The notes under the pieces: model-generated
Databases searched by the model: none
Told to the model about the DNA's origin: nothing
Seen by the model: the letters and a program-made list of their open reading frames with translations, nothing else
Position numbers and translations under genes: made by a program
Source of the DNA: Deltaproteobacteria bacterium
Lineage (GTDB): Bacteria > Myxococcota_A > Polyangia > Polyangiales > Ga0077539
NCBI GenBank assembly: GCA_030694465.1
Contig: JAUXYJ010000055.1
Location: 202,413 to 266,412 of the forward strand
DNA length: 64,000 nucleotides
Direction of reading: 5' to 3'
Shown: piece after piece, positions 16,453 through 25,629 of the stretch
How the letters are laid out: each line of letters begins with the position of its first letter
Numbering within the stretch: the stretch's first letter is position 1

Positions 16453-17432
16453 CGCACTCTGCCAAGTGGCCGTGGCGGTTGTCCGCCCTCGCGCTGCTCA
16501 CGGTGCTGTGTTTTGGCTTCGCGTTGCGCGTGGGCGCGGCCTCACTCGATTGGTCCATCGCCCTGCGCGATGCCTCGTCAGTCCATCGCGCCGTGATGCA
16601 AGCGCGTGGGGCGAGGGTGATCTTGGGAGCGCTCACGGGCGCGAGCCTCGCGGCGGCTGGGTGTGCCTTTCAAGCGCTCTTGCGCAACCCCCTGGGAGAC
16701 CCGTTTGCGCTGGGCGTCTCGGGGGGCGCAGCGTTGGGCGCGACCGTGGTTGTCTTAGTGGGCGCGACCGCTCCCTTCTGGCTGCCATTGGGGGCCTTTG
16801 TGGGGGCTCTAGGCGCTGCCCTCGCGGTGGTACTCCTCGCGCGTCTGGGCGGCTCCATGGACGCCCGGGGGATGCTCTTGGCGGGGGTCGTGCTTAACAC
16901 CGCGACGAGCGCGATGCTCTCGCTCTTGCGCAGCGCGCTGCCCGGTGGTCGCGCCGAGCGCACGCTGTCGCTCTTGCTCGGGACCATCGGCGAAGAGTCC
17001 ATGGGCACGGTCGCGCTGGTCGCGGGTTTTGCGATCCCCGGATGGATCGCCCTGATGATTCTCTCGAAATCCATGAACCTGTTGTCCCTCGGTGCAGACA
17101 GCGCCGCGTCGCTCGGGCTCTCAGTGCGCCGCGCAGAGCTCTGGCTCTTCGCGGTGGGCTCGCTCGTGGTGGGCGCGGTCGTGAGTGTGTGCGGCCTCGT
17201 GCCCTTTGTGGGGCTGGTGGCGCCGCACTACGCCCGCGCGTGGGTGGGCGGAGACCACCGCGTGCTCTTGCCCGCGAGCGCTCTGGTAGGCGCTTCGCTC
17301 GTGCTCGTCGCGGACGCGGGCGCGCGAGGGGCGTACGCGCTGCTCGGGACCGAGGTCCCTGTGGGCGCCCTCACGGCGCTTGTCGGGGCACCCTTTTTAC
17401 TCGTCGCATTGCGAGCAAAATCACACACGTAG
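16449..17432 (+). CDS. FecCD-family ABC transporter permease (iron-siderophore or cobalamin type)
   Basis: 327 residues, very hydrophobic, with about nine to ten membrane segments. The permease signature RNPLGDPFALGVSGGAALGA and the EAA-like GLVPFVGLVAPHYAR loop match BtuC/FecD/FhuB. It starts at ATG 16449, overlapping the coaX stop. No ATPase and no substrate-binding protein lie beside it, so the partners must be elsewhere or shared. The substrate (ferric siderophore, heme or B12) cannot be decided from this sequence. Confidence 0.85.
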   Translation: MTHSAKWPWRLSALALLTVLCFGFALRVGAASLDWSIALRDASSVHRAVMQARGARVILGALTGASLAAAGCAFQALLRNPLGDPFALGVSGGAALGATVVVLVGATAPFWLPLGAFVGALGAALAVVLLARLGGSMDARGMLLAGVVLNTATSAMLSLLRSALPGGRAERTLSLLLGTIGEESMGTVALVAGFAIPGWIALMILSKSMNLLSLGADSAASLGLSVRRAELWLFAVGSLVVGAVVSVCGLVPFVGLVAPHYARAWVGGDHRVLLPASALVGASLVLVADAGARGAYALLGTEVPVGALTALVGAPFLLVALRAKSHT

Positions 17433-17567
17433 CGGATTTTGTAGATGACCACAGGGTCTTCTTCCGCCGAGCCCTTCCGACCGTGTACCTTGCGCGCGCT
17501 CGGCATGAGTGTGGCTGTCAGACAACACCGACACAGCACTCCTGTCGCACACCGAAAGGGATACCTC

Positions 17568-18290
17568 ATGAAGCACACCTCCATTGCACTGAGCCTCGTG
17601 GCCACTTTGGCCGCCTCGATGATCGCCTGCGGCGGCTCGCAGACCGCAGCGCCTCCGCCTCCTCCGCCCGCAGCAGAGCCCACCTCGGGCAGCACGGCCG
17701 AAGCGACCCCCACGCCCGAAGCGACCCCCACGCCCGAGCCCACGCCTGAGCCCACGCCCACACCGGTCGCGTTTTCGGCCACGGCGGCACAGATCGCTGC
17801 GTGGCAAGCAGCCACGACGACGCTAAACTTCAACGCCCGCGCGAACTTCGGCGGTGGCGCGCTCCGCACGGGATTTACGCCGGATCCCTGGCCCTTTCCC
17901 CTTAGCGCAGGCGGCGGTCGCACCCCCGTGGACGTGGCCTCGCTCAACATCGTTGACGCAGTGAGTGGCGCTGCCTGCACGCGCTCGTTCGTGACCCGCG
18001 CCCCGGACTTTCACTTCACGTTTACCGCAGGCACGGACTTTCCGATGTTGCGCTTTTACGTTGTGACCACCAACGGTGCCGACGCGACCTTGCTCATCAA
18101 CCAGCCCAACACCCAGTGGCGCTGCAACGATGACCATGGCCACGCCGACTGGACCAACCCCTTGATGCCCACCATCGACTTCGCGCACCCCGCGCCCGGT
18201 CGCTACGACATCTGGGTCGGGACCTTCGACGCATCGCGCAGCAACCCCGCGCGCTTGATGGTCACCGAAGTCGACAGCAACCACCCGTGA
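17568..18290 (+). CDS. Lipoprotein with Pro/Thr/Glu spacer and beta-sandwich-like domain
   Basis: 240 residues from ATG 17568 with AAAGGGA upstream. The signal peptide ends Ser-Met-Ile-Ala-Cys. Residues about 30-70 are poly-Pro followed by repeated Ala/Glu-Thr-Pro-Thr-Pro units, a cell-wall-crossing type of spacer. The C-terminal 140 residues (HFTFTAG, LRFYVVT, QWRCNDDHGHADW, GRYDIWVGTF) resemble the pre-peptidase C-terminal beta-sandwich seen on many secreted myxobacterial proteins. No enzymatic motif is present. Confidence 0.7.
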   Translation: MKHTSIALSLVATLAASMIACGGSQTAAPPPPPPAAEPTSGSTAEATPTPEATPTPEPTPEPTPTPVAFSATAAQIAAWQAATTTLNFNARANFGGGALRTGFTPDPWPFPLSAGGGRTPVDVASLNIVDAVSGAACTRSFVTRAPDFHFTFTAGTDFPMLRFYVVTTNGADATLLINQPNTQWRCNDDHGHADWTNPLMPTIDFAHPAPGRYDIWVGTFDASRSNPARLMVTEVDSNHP

Positions 18291-18337
18291 GCCCGTCGCA
18301 AACGGTGCTGCAAATTCTCTGGTAGAACGCGCACTGT

Positions 18338-20338
18338 TTACGGCTGAGCAAAGAACGGCGTGACGTCAATCGGGCCATCGCCCGGTGTTCGATCGAGCGC
18401 CTCGCGCAGCGCGCTGAGCTGCCTCGCTTGAGGCACACGCGCCTGTGCACGCTCGATCGCGCGGCGAGCCTCGGGGCGTGCTCCGCGGGCCGCAAAAAAG
18501 AGCGCGTCGACATAGGCGCTCCAGAGCAGGGTCTCTTGCACGCGCTGGGTCGCGAGACCCTCGCGGTCAAGCTGTGTTGCGAGCTGATCGAAGCGCGCAA
18601 AGTGTCTCGCGCCGCCTGCACGTACGTCCGCGAGCGTGCTCGGCGCCTCAAGCACAATCGCAAACGGTCCCGCGGGGATCACAAAGGGCGTGTACTCCCG
18701 GAGGTTGTCTAGGTGGAGCTCGACCAAGACGTGCCTTCGCGTGGACAATCCCACAGAATCCTGCGCTCGGATCGCTCGCTCGGGCCTAAGCAAATAGTGC
18801 GTGAGCACAGGCGCGAGGCCAGGGTCCAGACGCAAGATTTCGGTGACCAAGCCCGGATAGCCCAGCAAGGGCACAGGGATCACGAGCACATCGGGCCGCT
18901 CGCCCTCGACGATCTGCGCATAGCGAAGCCGAAAAATGGTCTGCGGATCATGCGCCAAGAGCACCGCGCGCGGAGGAGCGCTCGCGAGCGGCGAGAGAGA
19001 GAGCGTCGTGGGCGCGCTTGCGCGGTCTTCTTGCGAGGCGAGCCAAGACGCAGGCAGGTGCCACAGCGGCAGCGTTGTTGGTAGCGCTACCAACAGCACC
19101 ATGAGCACGACGCGCATCGTGCGCGAGGGGCCCTGCGGGGCCGCCGGGGCGTCGCGGATGATCTTGAGCGAGCCGGCGGTAAAAGCAGCAGAGAGCGTAG
19201 CGAGCGCGACGCTGGCAGGTAAGAGGTAGCCCGCGGCATCGGGATTATCTCGGGTAAATCCCAGCCAAGCGCGCGCAATCACGCCCACAACGAGCACCCA
19301 CACCAGCCGCCCGGCGTGCAACCGCGCGGTCAATCGCGAGCGGCGCGCGAGCCACAGTCCCATCAGGCCCGCGAGGATCCCAAACGGAGTGAGCCCATGC
19401 GAGAGCGTGTCCAACACATCGGCGATGCGCTCGGCGGCGCCTTGGGGGACGCCCGCTCCGGTGTTCTTTGCGAAGGTGCGCGCGGAGGCGACCTCGAGGA
19501 TTTCAGCGAGGTTTTGGGGCCGAGGGAGGCTCGCCCTCGCGTGCGCACGCAAGGGCAGCAGGGCATAAAGCGAGAGGGCTGAGACGAGCGCGATGCTCAG
19601 CGGGACCACCGCGCGCCGCGGTCCCACGCGCTTGACGTGTCGCACGAACGTAGCGCCCAACGCGGGCATCGCGGTGATCGCGATAAAGTGATGGTTGGCG
19701 AGGCCCAGCGCCGCGATCCCGAAGGCGAGCCTCGCGCGAACGCTGGGCGAAATCCCTCGCACTGTGAGCAACGCGATCGGAGCGATCGCCAAGAGCGCAG
19801 CGAGCGCGTAGACCTCGGGCCGCGTCGCTTGGCGCATCGCGGTGGGCCCAAGCGTGGCGCTGAGTGAGGCGCTTAGCGCGAGTGTGGCGCGTATACGGGG
19901 CGAGACGCCGCCGCCGCCCAGATCACGGCTGAGCCTAAAGGTCAGCTCATAGGTCGCGCGGCCCAAGAGTCCCAAGAGGGCTGCAGAGAGAATGGTCAGC
20001 CGAAACGCAGCACTTCCGACCGGAATGAGCCCACACGCGAGCGCCCCCAAGATCACCCACAGCGGGTGGCCCGGCGGGTGTGTGATCCCCAAGCCTTGCG
20101 CGCTGGTCGCGAGCTCGGGACTGTCGAGCCACCCTGCGCCATCGCCAGCCAAGAGCACCGCGACGAGTGTGGGCACCAGCGTCGCGATCGCGGCCCAGGT
20201 CCATGGTGGGCCCGGTGAGACTCGCGGGGCCGACACGGCAGCGCTGTCCGTGTTGTTTTGTGGCTGAATTTGCTCTGCGATCACGCTCTCGTCGGCGGTT
20301 TGCTCTGCGGTCACGGCGTTGGGGTGCGGAGCATACAC
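18338..20338 (-). CDS. DUF2723 membrane protein, GT-C glycosyltransferase-like
   Basis: 666 residues from GTG 20338. About 11 membrane segments occupy residues 45-420, followed by a soluble C-terminal third. Motif WLDSPEL (Asp72, Glu75) then THPPGHPLW (about 87-94) in the first periplasmic loop is the hallmark of DUF2723, a family related to protein O-mannosyltransferases with an acidic catalytic pair. The probable role is transfer of a lipid-linked sugar to an envelope protein or glycan, by family inference. It stands alone, divergent from the lipoprotein at 20482. Confidence 0.8.
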   Translation of the reverse strand: MYAPHPNAVTAEQTADESVIAEQIQPQNNTDSAAVSAPRVSPGPPWTWAAIATLVPTLVAVLLAGDGAGWLDSPELATSAQGLGITHPPGHPLWVILGALACGLIPVGSAAFRLTILSAALLGLLGRATYELTFRLSRDLGGGGVSPRIRATLALSASLSATLGPTAMRQATRPEVYALAALLAIAPIALLTVRGISPSVRARLAFGIAALGLANHHFIAITAMPALGATFVRHVKRVGPRRAVVPLSIALVSALSLYALLPLRAHARASLPRPQNLAEILEVASARTFAKNTGAGVPQGAAERIADVLDTLSHGLTPFGILAGLMGLWLARRSRLTARLHAGRLVWVLVVGVIARAWLGFTRDNPDAAGYLLPASVALATLSAAFTAGSLKIIRDAPAAPQGPSRTMRVVLMVLLVALPTTLPLWHLPASWLASQEDRASAPTTLSLSPLASAPPRAVLLAHDPQTIFRLRYAQIVEGERPDVLVIPVPLLGYPGLVTEILRLDPGLAPVLTHYLLRPERAIRAQDSVGLSTRRHVLVELHLDNLREYTPFVIPAGPFAIVLEAPSTLADVRAGGARHFARFDQLATQLDREGLATQRVQETLLWSAYVDALFFAARGARPEARRAIERAQARVPQARQLSALREALDRTPGDGPIDVTPFFAQP

Positions 20339-20481
20339 GCGCCATTCCCATTCGCGTGTTGTGTGTGTGGACTTTGTTGCGCGATAGTGCTCTGCGAATG
20401 GCGTACGATCGCGCCGTCGATTCGCACGAGTCAGTGTTGGCTCGGTGCATGACTACCCATAGTCTCGGAGGATGTCCCAAG

Positions 20482-21084
20482 GTGAACAGGTTGCCGTTGA
20501 TGACCGCTGCGCTCTTGTGTGCGCTCGCGACAAATTGTGCACGTCCGCAAACGACGGCGTTTGAGTGGGTGGGCCAGGACACCATGACGGGCCGCCAGGT
20601 CAATCTTCGCGCGGGCCCCATGCCGAGCGGCGATAGCTTCTCTGGGTTCTATCGCACCACGCTTATGGGCGACGTAAACCTCCAGCAGACCGGGGACGCC
20701 GTCATCGGCGACTACGAATACGAGCGCGGATCGTGTCACGTGCTGGGTCACCTCGAGGGCCAGGCCCAGGGCAACCTGTTTCGCTTCAATTGGCGCGAAG
20801 ACAAGCGCGCATGTGGCTTTCAGTCACCGGTCATTGGCCGGGGATTTATGCTCATCGAGCGGACCGAAGAGGGCGGCATGGCGCGCTCGCACATCTACGG
20901 TGAGATCGGGCTTCAGGCCGCAGACCGAGGAGACGGCACAGTGCTGGGCGTCAAGGTCCCAGGGCGTGAGCCTGTGTTGCGCTCGGAGGGCTCGTCCGGC
21001 GGCGAAGGCCTCGGCGAGGGAACAGGCTTGCCAGACCCCAACGCGACCACCACCGGCGGCAGCGGCACAGGCGGCGGGCTCTAA
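20482..21084 (+). CDS. Small lipoprotein of unknown function
   Basis: 200 residues from GTG 20482, which has GGAGGA nine bases ahead; an in-frame ATG at 20449 lacks such a site. The signal peptide ends Leu-Ala-Thr-Asn-Cys. The middle (FYRTTLMGDVNLQQTGD.V.GDYEY) looks like a small beta-barrel or lipocalin-like meander of the kind seen in myxobacterial hypothetical lipoproteins. The last 40 residues are Gly/Ser-rich. It converges on the PP2C gene. Confidence 0.65.
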   Translation: MNRLPLMTAALLCALATNCARPQTTAFEWVGQDTMTGRQVNLRAGPMPSGDSFSGFYRTTLMGDVNLQQTGDAVIGDYEYERGSCHVLGHLEGQAQGNLFRFNWREDKRACGFQSPVIGRGFMLIERTEEGGMARSHIYGEIGLQAADRGDGTVLGVKVPGREPVLRSEGSSGGEGLGEGTGLPDPNATTTGGSGTGGGL

Positions 21085-21100
21085 AAGAGCCCCGCTGGGC
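21081..21100 (-). terminator. Short hairpin plus T-run, leftward terminator candidate
   Basis: Read leftward: GCCC-AGCG-GGGC, then TCTTTTAG. The stem is short but GC-rich, and it lies about 20 bases past the stop of the leftward PP2C gene. It overlaps the last bases of the converging lipoprotein gene. Confidence 0.4.
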
Positions 21101-21121
21101 GTTGACAGTGCTTGGTGAGGG

Positions 21122-21892
21122 TTATTCGTCGTCGAGAACAAACGCGACGATCACCGTCACGTTGTCTTCTCCGCCGTGCTTGTTGGCGAGGTCCACAAGC
21201 TGCTGAACGGCGTCGTCTGGCGTGGTCGCGGTGGAGACAATGCTCAGGATCTCGTCGTCGCTCACCATGGTCGAGAGCCCATCCGAGCAGAGCACATAGC
21301 GGTCGCCCACCGTGGTCTCGTCGTTGCTCACGTCCACTTGCACGTTGTCCCCCATCCCGAGCGCACGCGTGATCACGTTGCGCGGGACCTCGTTGCGCTG
21401 CTCTTGGGGAAGCTCGGGCACCGCGCGCAGCCAATCGTTGAGCAACGAGTGGTCCTGTGTCAGTGGCGAGAGCGCGCTGTCCCGCAAGCGATAGCAGCGT
21501 GAGTCACCGACGTGTCCCACGTAGATTTTTCGTGCGCTGTTCGAGAAGAGCATCCCGACCACGGTGGTGCCCATGCCCTGATGGTTTCGCGAGCGAACGC
21601 CGTGCTCGTAGATGCTCTTGTTTGCGATCTTAATGCCGGTGACGAGCCGGTTTTCTTCTGCAGAGAGGGTGGGATCGTAGTGAAAAGGCCAGGTCGCGTC
21701 TTCACGGGCCGTGGTGTTAAAAAACTCGGTGATGGTGTCGGTAGCCAGCTTCGACGCAACATCGCCGGATCGATGGCCACCCATGCCATCGGCCACGACG
21801 AATAAGTTGTGTTGGTCGAGCAAGACGAAGCTGTCTTCGTTGTGCTCGCGCTGGAGCCCGACGTCTGTCCTGCCGGCAGCGATGACGCGCAT
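21122..21892 (-). CDS. PP2C-family (PPM) Ser/Thr protein phosphatase
   Basis: 256 residues, single soluble domain. Conserved metal and phosphate motifs are all present: R/NED near the N-terminus (REHNEDSF), VVADGMGGHRSGD, GDSRCYRLR, LTQDHS, VLCSDGL and GGEDNVTVI. This is the Stp/PrpC type that reverses Hanks-kinase phosphorylation. No kinase is adjacent; those in the window are at 2678 and 29529. ATG 21892 lies 129 bases from the divergent dehydrogenase gene. Confidence 0.93.
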   Translation of the reverse strand: MRVIAAGRTDVGLQREHNEDSFVLLDQHNLFVVADGMGGHRSGDVASKLATDTITEFFNTTAREDATWPFHYDPTLSAEENRLVTGIKIANKSIYEHGVRSRNHQGMGTTVVGMLFSNSARKIYVGHVGDSRCYRLRDSALSPLTQDHSLLNDWLRAVPELPQEQRNEVPRNVITRALGMGDNVQVDVSNDETTVGDRYVLCSDGLSTMVSDDEILSIVSTATTPDDAVQQLVDLANKHGGEDNVTVIVAFVLDDE

Positions 21893-22021
21893 GAGGAGTG
21901 AGAGCGTTTCACCGCACTAGGGATGCTGTCAACCGAAGATCATCCTTCGTGCTGCGCACTTGCAGACTACGCGCGCTCGTGCTCTCGATCGGTGTTAGTA
22001 CAGCACAGAGAATCTTTGATC

Positions 22022-23095
22022 ATGAGCAAGACCCAACGCGTGGCTGTCATCCCGGGAGATGGCATTGGTGTAGACGTCCTTCGAGAGGCCGTGAGGCTCC
22101 TCGAGGCCATTGATCGCAAGCGTCCTTTGGCGCTCTCGCTCTGGTCTCTCGACCTCGGCGCCGAGCGATATCTCAGGGACAAGACCACACTCCCCAAAGA
22201 GACGTTCGAAGAAATCAGGGACACTTGCGGAGCGATTTTGCTCGGCGCGATGGGCGATCCGCGTGTGCCAGGTCTTGAGCACGCGCGGGACATCTTGTTT
22301 GGCTTTCGCTTCGGCCTTGAGCTGTATGCCAACGTACGACCGGTCAAGTGCCTCGACGACCTCCTGTGTCCGCTCAAGCACAAGCGCGCGAAAGACATCG
22401 ATTTTACTGTGTTTCGCGAGAACACCGAGGGTGTCTACGTCGGCGTCGGTGGCCAAGTCCGCCGCGGTACGCCCGACGAGATCGCGATTAACGAAGACAT
22501 CAACACACGCAAAGGTGTCGAGCGGATCATCCGCGCGGCGTTTGAGTTTGCAAAACGCACGGGCAAGACCCGCGTGCACATGGCCGACAAATCCAACGCG
22601 ATGAAGCACGCGCACGAGCTCTGGTACCGCACGTTCTTTGAGCTCGCCGCTGAGTATCCGGGGATCGAAGCGCGGCACGTGTACGTCGACGCATTGTGTC
22701 TCTACATGATCCAAGAGCCTGAGAATATTCAGGTCGTTGTGACCAATAACCTCTTCGGTGACATCGTCACAGACCTCGGCGCCGCGCTGCAAGGAGGGCT
22801 CGGCATGGCCCCAAGCGCCAACCTCAACCCCACCCGCCCAGGCCCCGCGCTCTTTGAGCCCGTGCACGGCAGCGCACCTCCTTTGGCCGGAAAAAACCTG
22901 GCCAATCCCTTCGCTGCGGCCCTCACTGTGGGCATGATGCTTGAGCACCTAGGGCACCAGGGCATCGAGACGCTCATCGAAGACAGCGTGCGCGCGTGCG
23001 TCGTTGAGCGACAGTGCACCAAGGACATCGGCGGCACGCTCGGCACGACCCAGACCATGGACCGGTTGCTCGAGCGGCTCAACGATCGCCTGTGA
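22022..23095 (+). CDS. Isocitrate/isopropylmalate dehydrogenase family protein
   Basis: 357 residues from ATG 22022. The frame upstream of this ATG is non-coding. VAVIPGDGIG at the N-terminus, the RENTEG segment, the helix with Lys (MADKSNAMK) and NLFGDIVTDLGAALQGGLGMAPSANL define the metal-dependent decarboxylating beta-hydroxyacid dehydrogenase family. Length and sequence fit 3-isopropylmalate or tartrate dehydrogenase better than isocitrate dehydrogenase. No leuA, leuC or leuD gene is nearby, so the precise substrate is open. Confidence 0.85.
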   Translation: MSKTQRVAVIPGDGIGVDVLREAVRLLEAIDRKRPLALSLWSLDLGAERYLRDKTTLPKETFEEIRDTCGAILLGAMGDPRVPGLEHARDILFGFRFGLELYANVRPVKCLDDLLCPLKHKRAKDIDFTVFRENTEGVYVGVGGQVRRGTPDEIAINEDINTRKGVERIIRAAFEFAKRTGKTRVHMADKSNAMKHAHELWYRTFFELAAEYPGIEARHVYVDALCLYMIQEPENIQVVVTNNLFGDIVTDLGAALQGGLGMAPSANLNPTRPGPALFEPVHGSAPPLAGKNLANPFAAALTVGMMLEHLGHQGIETLIEDSVRACVVERQCTKDIGGTLGTTQTMDRLLERLNDRL

Positions 23096-23097
23096 AA

Positions 23098-24024
23098 TCA
23101 CACGGCAGACTGCGGTAGCTCGTCACCCTCGGTGGGGATGGGTGCGCACTGAAACACCTCGCCGTCGATGGTGCTCTTGAGGTTGTTCTCGATGGTCGAG
23201 CAGATGCGCTCGAGCGGCAGATCATTGTCGTCGTATCCGAAGGGATCTTCGATCTGAACGCCGATCTCTTCGATGCCATAAAACACATAGGACACAAAGA
23301 ACACCGCGGCGATGGTGGCGTTGCCCATGTCACGAAGTAAGGCAAATGGCAGGGTAAACGTGTAGAGCAGCAGCGCGCGCCGGAGGTGTACGACGTAGGC
23401 AAACGGCAGCGGTGTCTTCACGATGCGCTCGCACGCGCCGACGTAGTCAATCAAGAGCTGGACGTTGTGGTCCATGGCCTGCTGCTGGATCGTGTCGATC
23501 AGCCCCTCGCGCCGCGCGTCCTCAATCACGCGTGACATGCGGATCGCAAGCCAGAGTGGGGCATGTTGTGCTTGGAGCGCGCGCTTGACCGAGCCCTGCG
23601 GCAGCTGCTCGGCGATGGGCCCAAGGTCACGTCGGCCGCGCAGGGAGTGCATGGTGCAGTAGGCCCACGCGATGGTCCAGCGCACGAGCTCGGCGTGCTT
23701 TTCAGGATCTTGGCGTGCGAGCAAGACCGAGGACATTCGCGCGAGGTTGCGGGTCTCGTTGACGATTCCGCCCCAGAGCTTGCGACCCTCCCAAAAGCGA
23801 TCGTACGAAGCGTTGGTGCGAAACACGAGCAACAGCCCAAGCGCGGTGCCTACGAGCGAGTGGACCGTGACCGGGATCGTCCGCCTGAGAAAATACTCTT
23901 CGAGCAGGACGACAAGGACGGCCCACGCGGTCGTAAACGCGACGCGGTGCATGATCTCGCGGACCATGGTGCCGCGCACGTCGAACAGATGCCGGTGCCA
24001 CTTGTGTGAGTCGTAGTCGATCAT
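23098..24024 (-). CDS. Bestrophin-like (YneE family) anion channel protein
   Basis: 308 residues. Four hydrophobic segments lie at about 27-45, 50-70, 215-235 and 240-260. The YDRFWEGRKLWGGIVNETRNLAR stretch after the second membrane segment and a late F.DNDLPLE..C..IE.NL motif (here YDDNDLPLERICSTIENNL) mark the bacterial bestrophin/UPF0187 family. Members form pentameric channels. It is convergent with the dehydrogenase, leaving a 2-base gap. Confidence 0.85.
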   Translation of the reverse strand: MIDYDSHKWHRHLFDVRGTMVREIMHRVAFTTAWAVLVVLLEEYFLRRTIPVTVHSLVGTALGLLLVFRTNASYDRFWEGRKLWGGIVNETRNLARMSSVLLARQDPEKHAELVRWTIAWAYCTMHSLRGRRDLGPIAEQLPQGSVKRALQAQHAPLWLAIRMSRVIEDARREGLIDTIQQQAMDHNVQLLIDYVGACERIVKTPLPFAYVVHLRRALLLYTFTLPFALLRDMGNATIAAVFFVSYVFYGIEEIGVQIEDPFGYDDNDLPLERICSTIENNLKSTIDGEVFQCAPIPTEGDELPQSAV

Positions 24025-24084
24025 GGATCCCGAAGAGTGCTAGCGGTAACGTGCGTAGAAAGTACTGTGAATTCGCTGGTATAA

Positions 24085-25050
24085 TTATCTGGCGTTGAGC
24101 TCTGCGAGGGCATCGTTGTACTCGGTGGTCCAGCGGGCGACGAGCTCGGCCGTAGTGGGCACGTCATGCAACACGCCGATGCCTTGACCGCAGCCCCAGA
24201 TGTCTCGCCAAGCCTTCGCGAGCGAGGTCCCGCCTGAGCCAAAGTTCATCGCGCTCGGGTCGCTCTTGGGGAGATTGTCCGGATCGAGGCCCGCGTTCAC
24301 GATGCTCGCGCGGAGATAGTTGCCATGAACCCCAGTGAAAAGATTGGTGTACACGATGTCGCTGGCGGTGCCGTCCACGATGCCCTGCTTGTAGCTCTCG
24401 ATCGCGTGGGCCTCTTGCGTCGCGATAAACGCGCTGCCAACGTAGGCCAAATCGGCACCCATCGCGCGCGCTGCGAGCGCGCTGCGGCCGTTCGCGATCG
24501 CGCCCCCGAGCGCTAAAGGGCCCTTAAACCACTGACGGATCTCTTGCACGAGCGCGAAGGGTGACAGCAGCCCCGCGTGCCCGCCCGCGCCCGCGGCGAC
24601 CGCGATGAGCCCGTCTGCGCCCTTCTCAATGGCCTTGCGTGCGTGCACCAAATTGATCACGTCGTGCAGCACGATGCCGCCATACGAGTGGATCGCTTGG
24701 TAGACGTCCTCGCGCGCGCCGAGCGAGGTGATCACGACGGGTACCTTGTGCTTGACGCACATCGCGACGTCGGCCTCGAGGCGGTCGTTGCTCTTGTGCA
24801 CAATCTGGTTGACCGCGAAGGGCGCCGAGAGCGCGTCGGGGTTTGCGCGATCGTGCGCGTCGAGGGTCTCGCGGATTTCGCTGAGCCACTCGTCCAAGAG
24901 CGATGCAGGCCGCGCGTTGAGCGACGGAAACGAGCCCATGACGCCCGCCTTGCACTGCGCGATCACCAAGGGCGGCTGAGAGACAATAAACATCGGTGCG
25001 CCCACCAAGGGCAGACGCAACCGTCCATTGAATTGCTGGGGAAGTGCCAT
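24085..25050 (-). CDS. Nitronate monooxygenase / 2-nitropropane dioxygenase-like flavoenzyme
   Basis: 321 residues from ATG 25050; the longer frame to 25248 is not conserved-looking. A TIM barrel with GAPMF near the N-terminus, HDVINLVHARKAIEKGADGLIAV, the FMN-phosphate loop GAGGHAG and GGAIANGRSALAARAMGADLAYVGSAF. It would use FMN to oxidise alkyl nitronates; some members act on other enolate-like substrates. It ends about 60 bases upstream of the bestrophin start on the same strand, so the two might be co-transcribed. Confidence 0.88.
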   Translation of the reverse strand: MALPQQFNGRLRLPLVGAPMFIVSQPPLVIAQCKAGVMGSFPSLNARPASLLDEWLSEIRETLDAHDRANPDALSAPFAVNQIVHKSNDRLEADVAMCVKHKVPVVITSLGAREDVYQAIHSYGGIVLHDVINLVHARKAIEKGADGLIAVAAGAGGHAGLLSPFALVQEIRQWFKGPLALGGAIANGRSALAARAMGADLAYVGSAFIATQEAHAIESYKQGIVDGTASDIVYTNLFTGVHGNYLRASIVNAGLDPDNLPKSDPSAMNFGSGGTSLAKAWRDIWGCGQGIGVLHDVPTTAELVARWTTEYNDALAELNAR

Positions 25051-25223
25051 GTTGCCTCGCACCGTATCCCGAGGACCTCCCAGCGCCCTAGTGACCTCGC
25101 GAGATTCACTGACGAAAATCGAAATCGTTTGACTAGAAGTCAAGTGCGAACGCAGCGAGACGCTACGCTCAAAATGGGCTAGCAACGCGTTGGGATGGGG
25201 CTGAGATCGCTCAGGAGAAAAGC

Positions 25224-25586
25224 ATGGACGTGACCGCAACATCGACATCGCCAGGGATCAAGTTTGACGAGCCCACGCAGACGCTGCGAATTTGGGGTGA
25301 GTCCTATCCCGAGAACGCGTTTGAGTTTTATCGGCCGCTTTTGAAGTGGTTGGACGCGCGAGTAAACACCGCGCCGCTGACGGTCGAGATGGACGTGACG
25401 TACATGAACACCAGCAGTGTGAAGTGCGTGATCGACATGTTTGATCGTCTCGAAGAGGGGCATCAAGCGGGCGGGGCGGTCTGCGTCGTGTGGCGCCATC
25501 GCGTTGAAGACGAGCGTGCGCGCGAGCTGGGCGAAGAGTTTAAAGAAGACCTCACGCTGCCGTTTGAGATGCATGCGTACGCATAG
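25224..25586 (+). CDS. siaC: SiaC-family regulatory phosphoprotein (DUF1987)
   Basis: 120 residues. The core MDVTYMNTSSVKCVIDMF carries the NTSS site. The Thr here (Thr63) corresponds to the SiaC threonine that SiaB phosphorylates and SiaA dephosphorylates in Pseudomonas. In that system unphosphorylated SiaC activates the diguanylate cyclase SiaD. First gene of a rightward run: siaC, siaB, siaA, binding protein. The reversed gene order (C-B-A rather than A-B-C) and lack of siaD are noted in the findings. Confidence 0.88.
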   Translation: MDVTATSTSPGIKFDEPTQTLRIWGESYPENAFEFYRPLLKWLDARVNTAPLTVEMDVTYMNTSSVKCVIDMFDRLEEGHQAGGAVCVVWRHRVEDERARELGEEFKEDLTLPFEMHAYA

Positions 25587-25629
25587 TGTTGGACCACTGA
25601 AGACCACCGCACCAGGAGACCCATCCCCC

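Noticed and set aside
17700-17765. Tandem GAAGCGACCCCCACGCCC-like repeats
   Set aside because: Coding for the Pro/Thr/Glu spacer of the lipoprotein at 17568; the period is a multiple of three, so it has no switching role.
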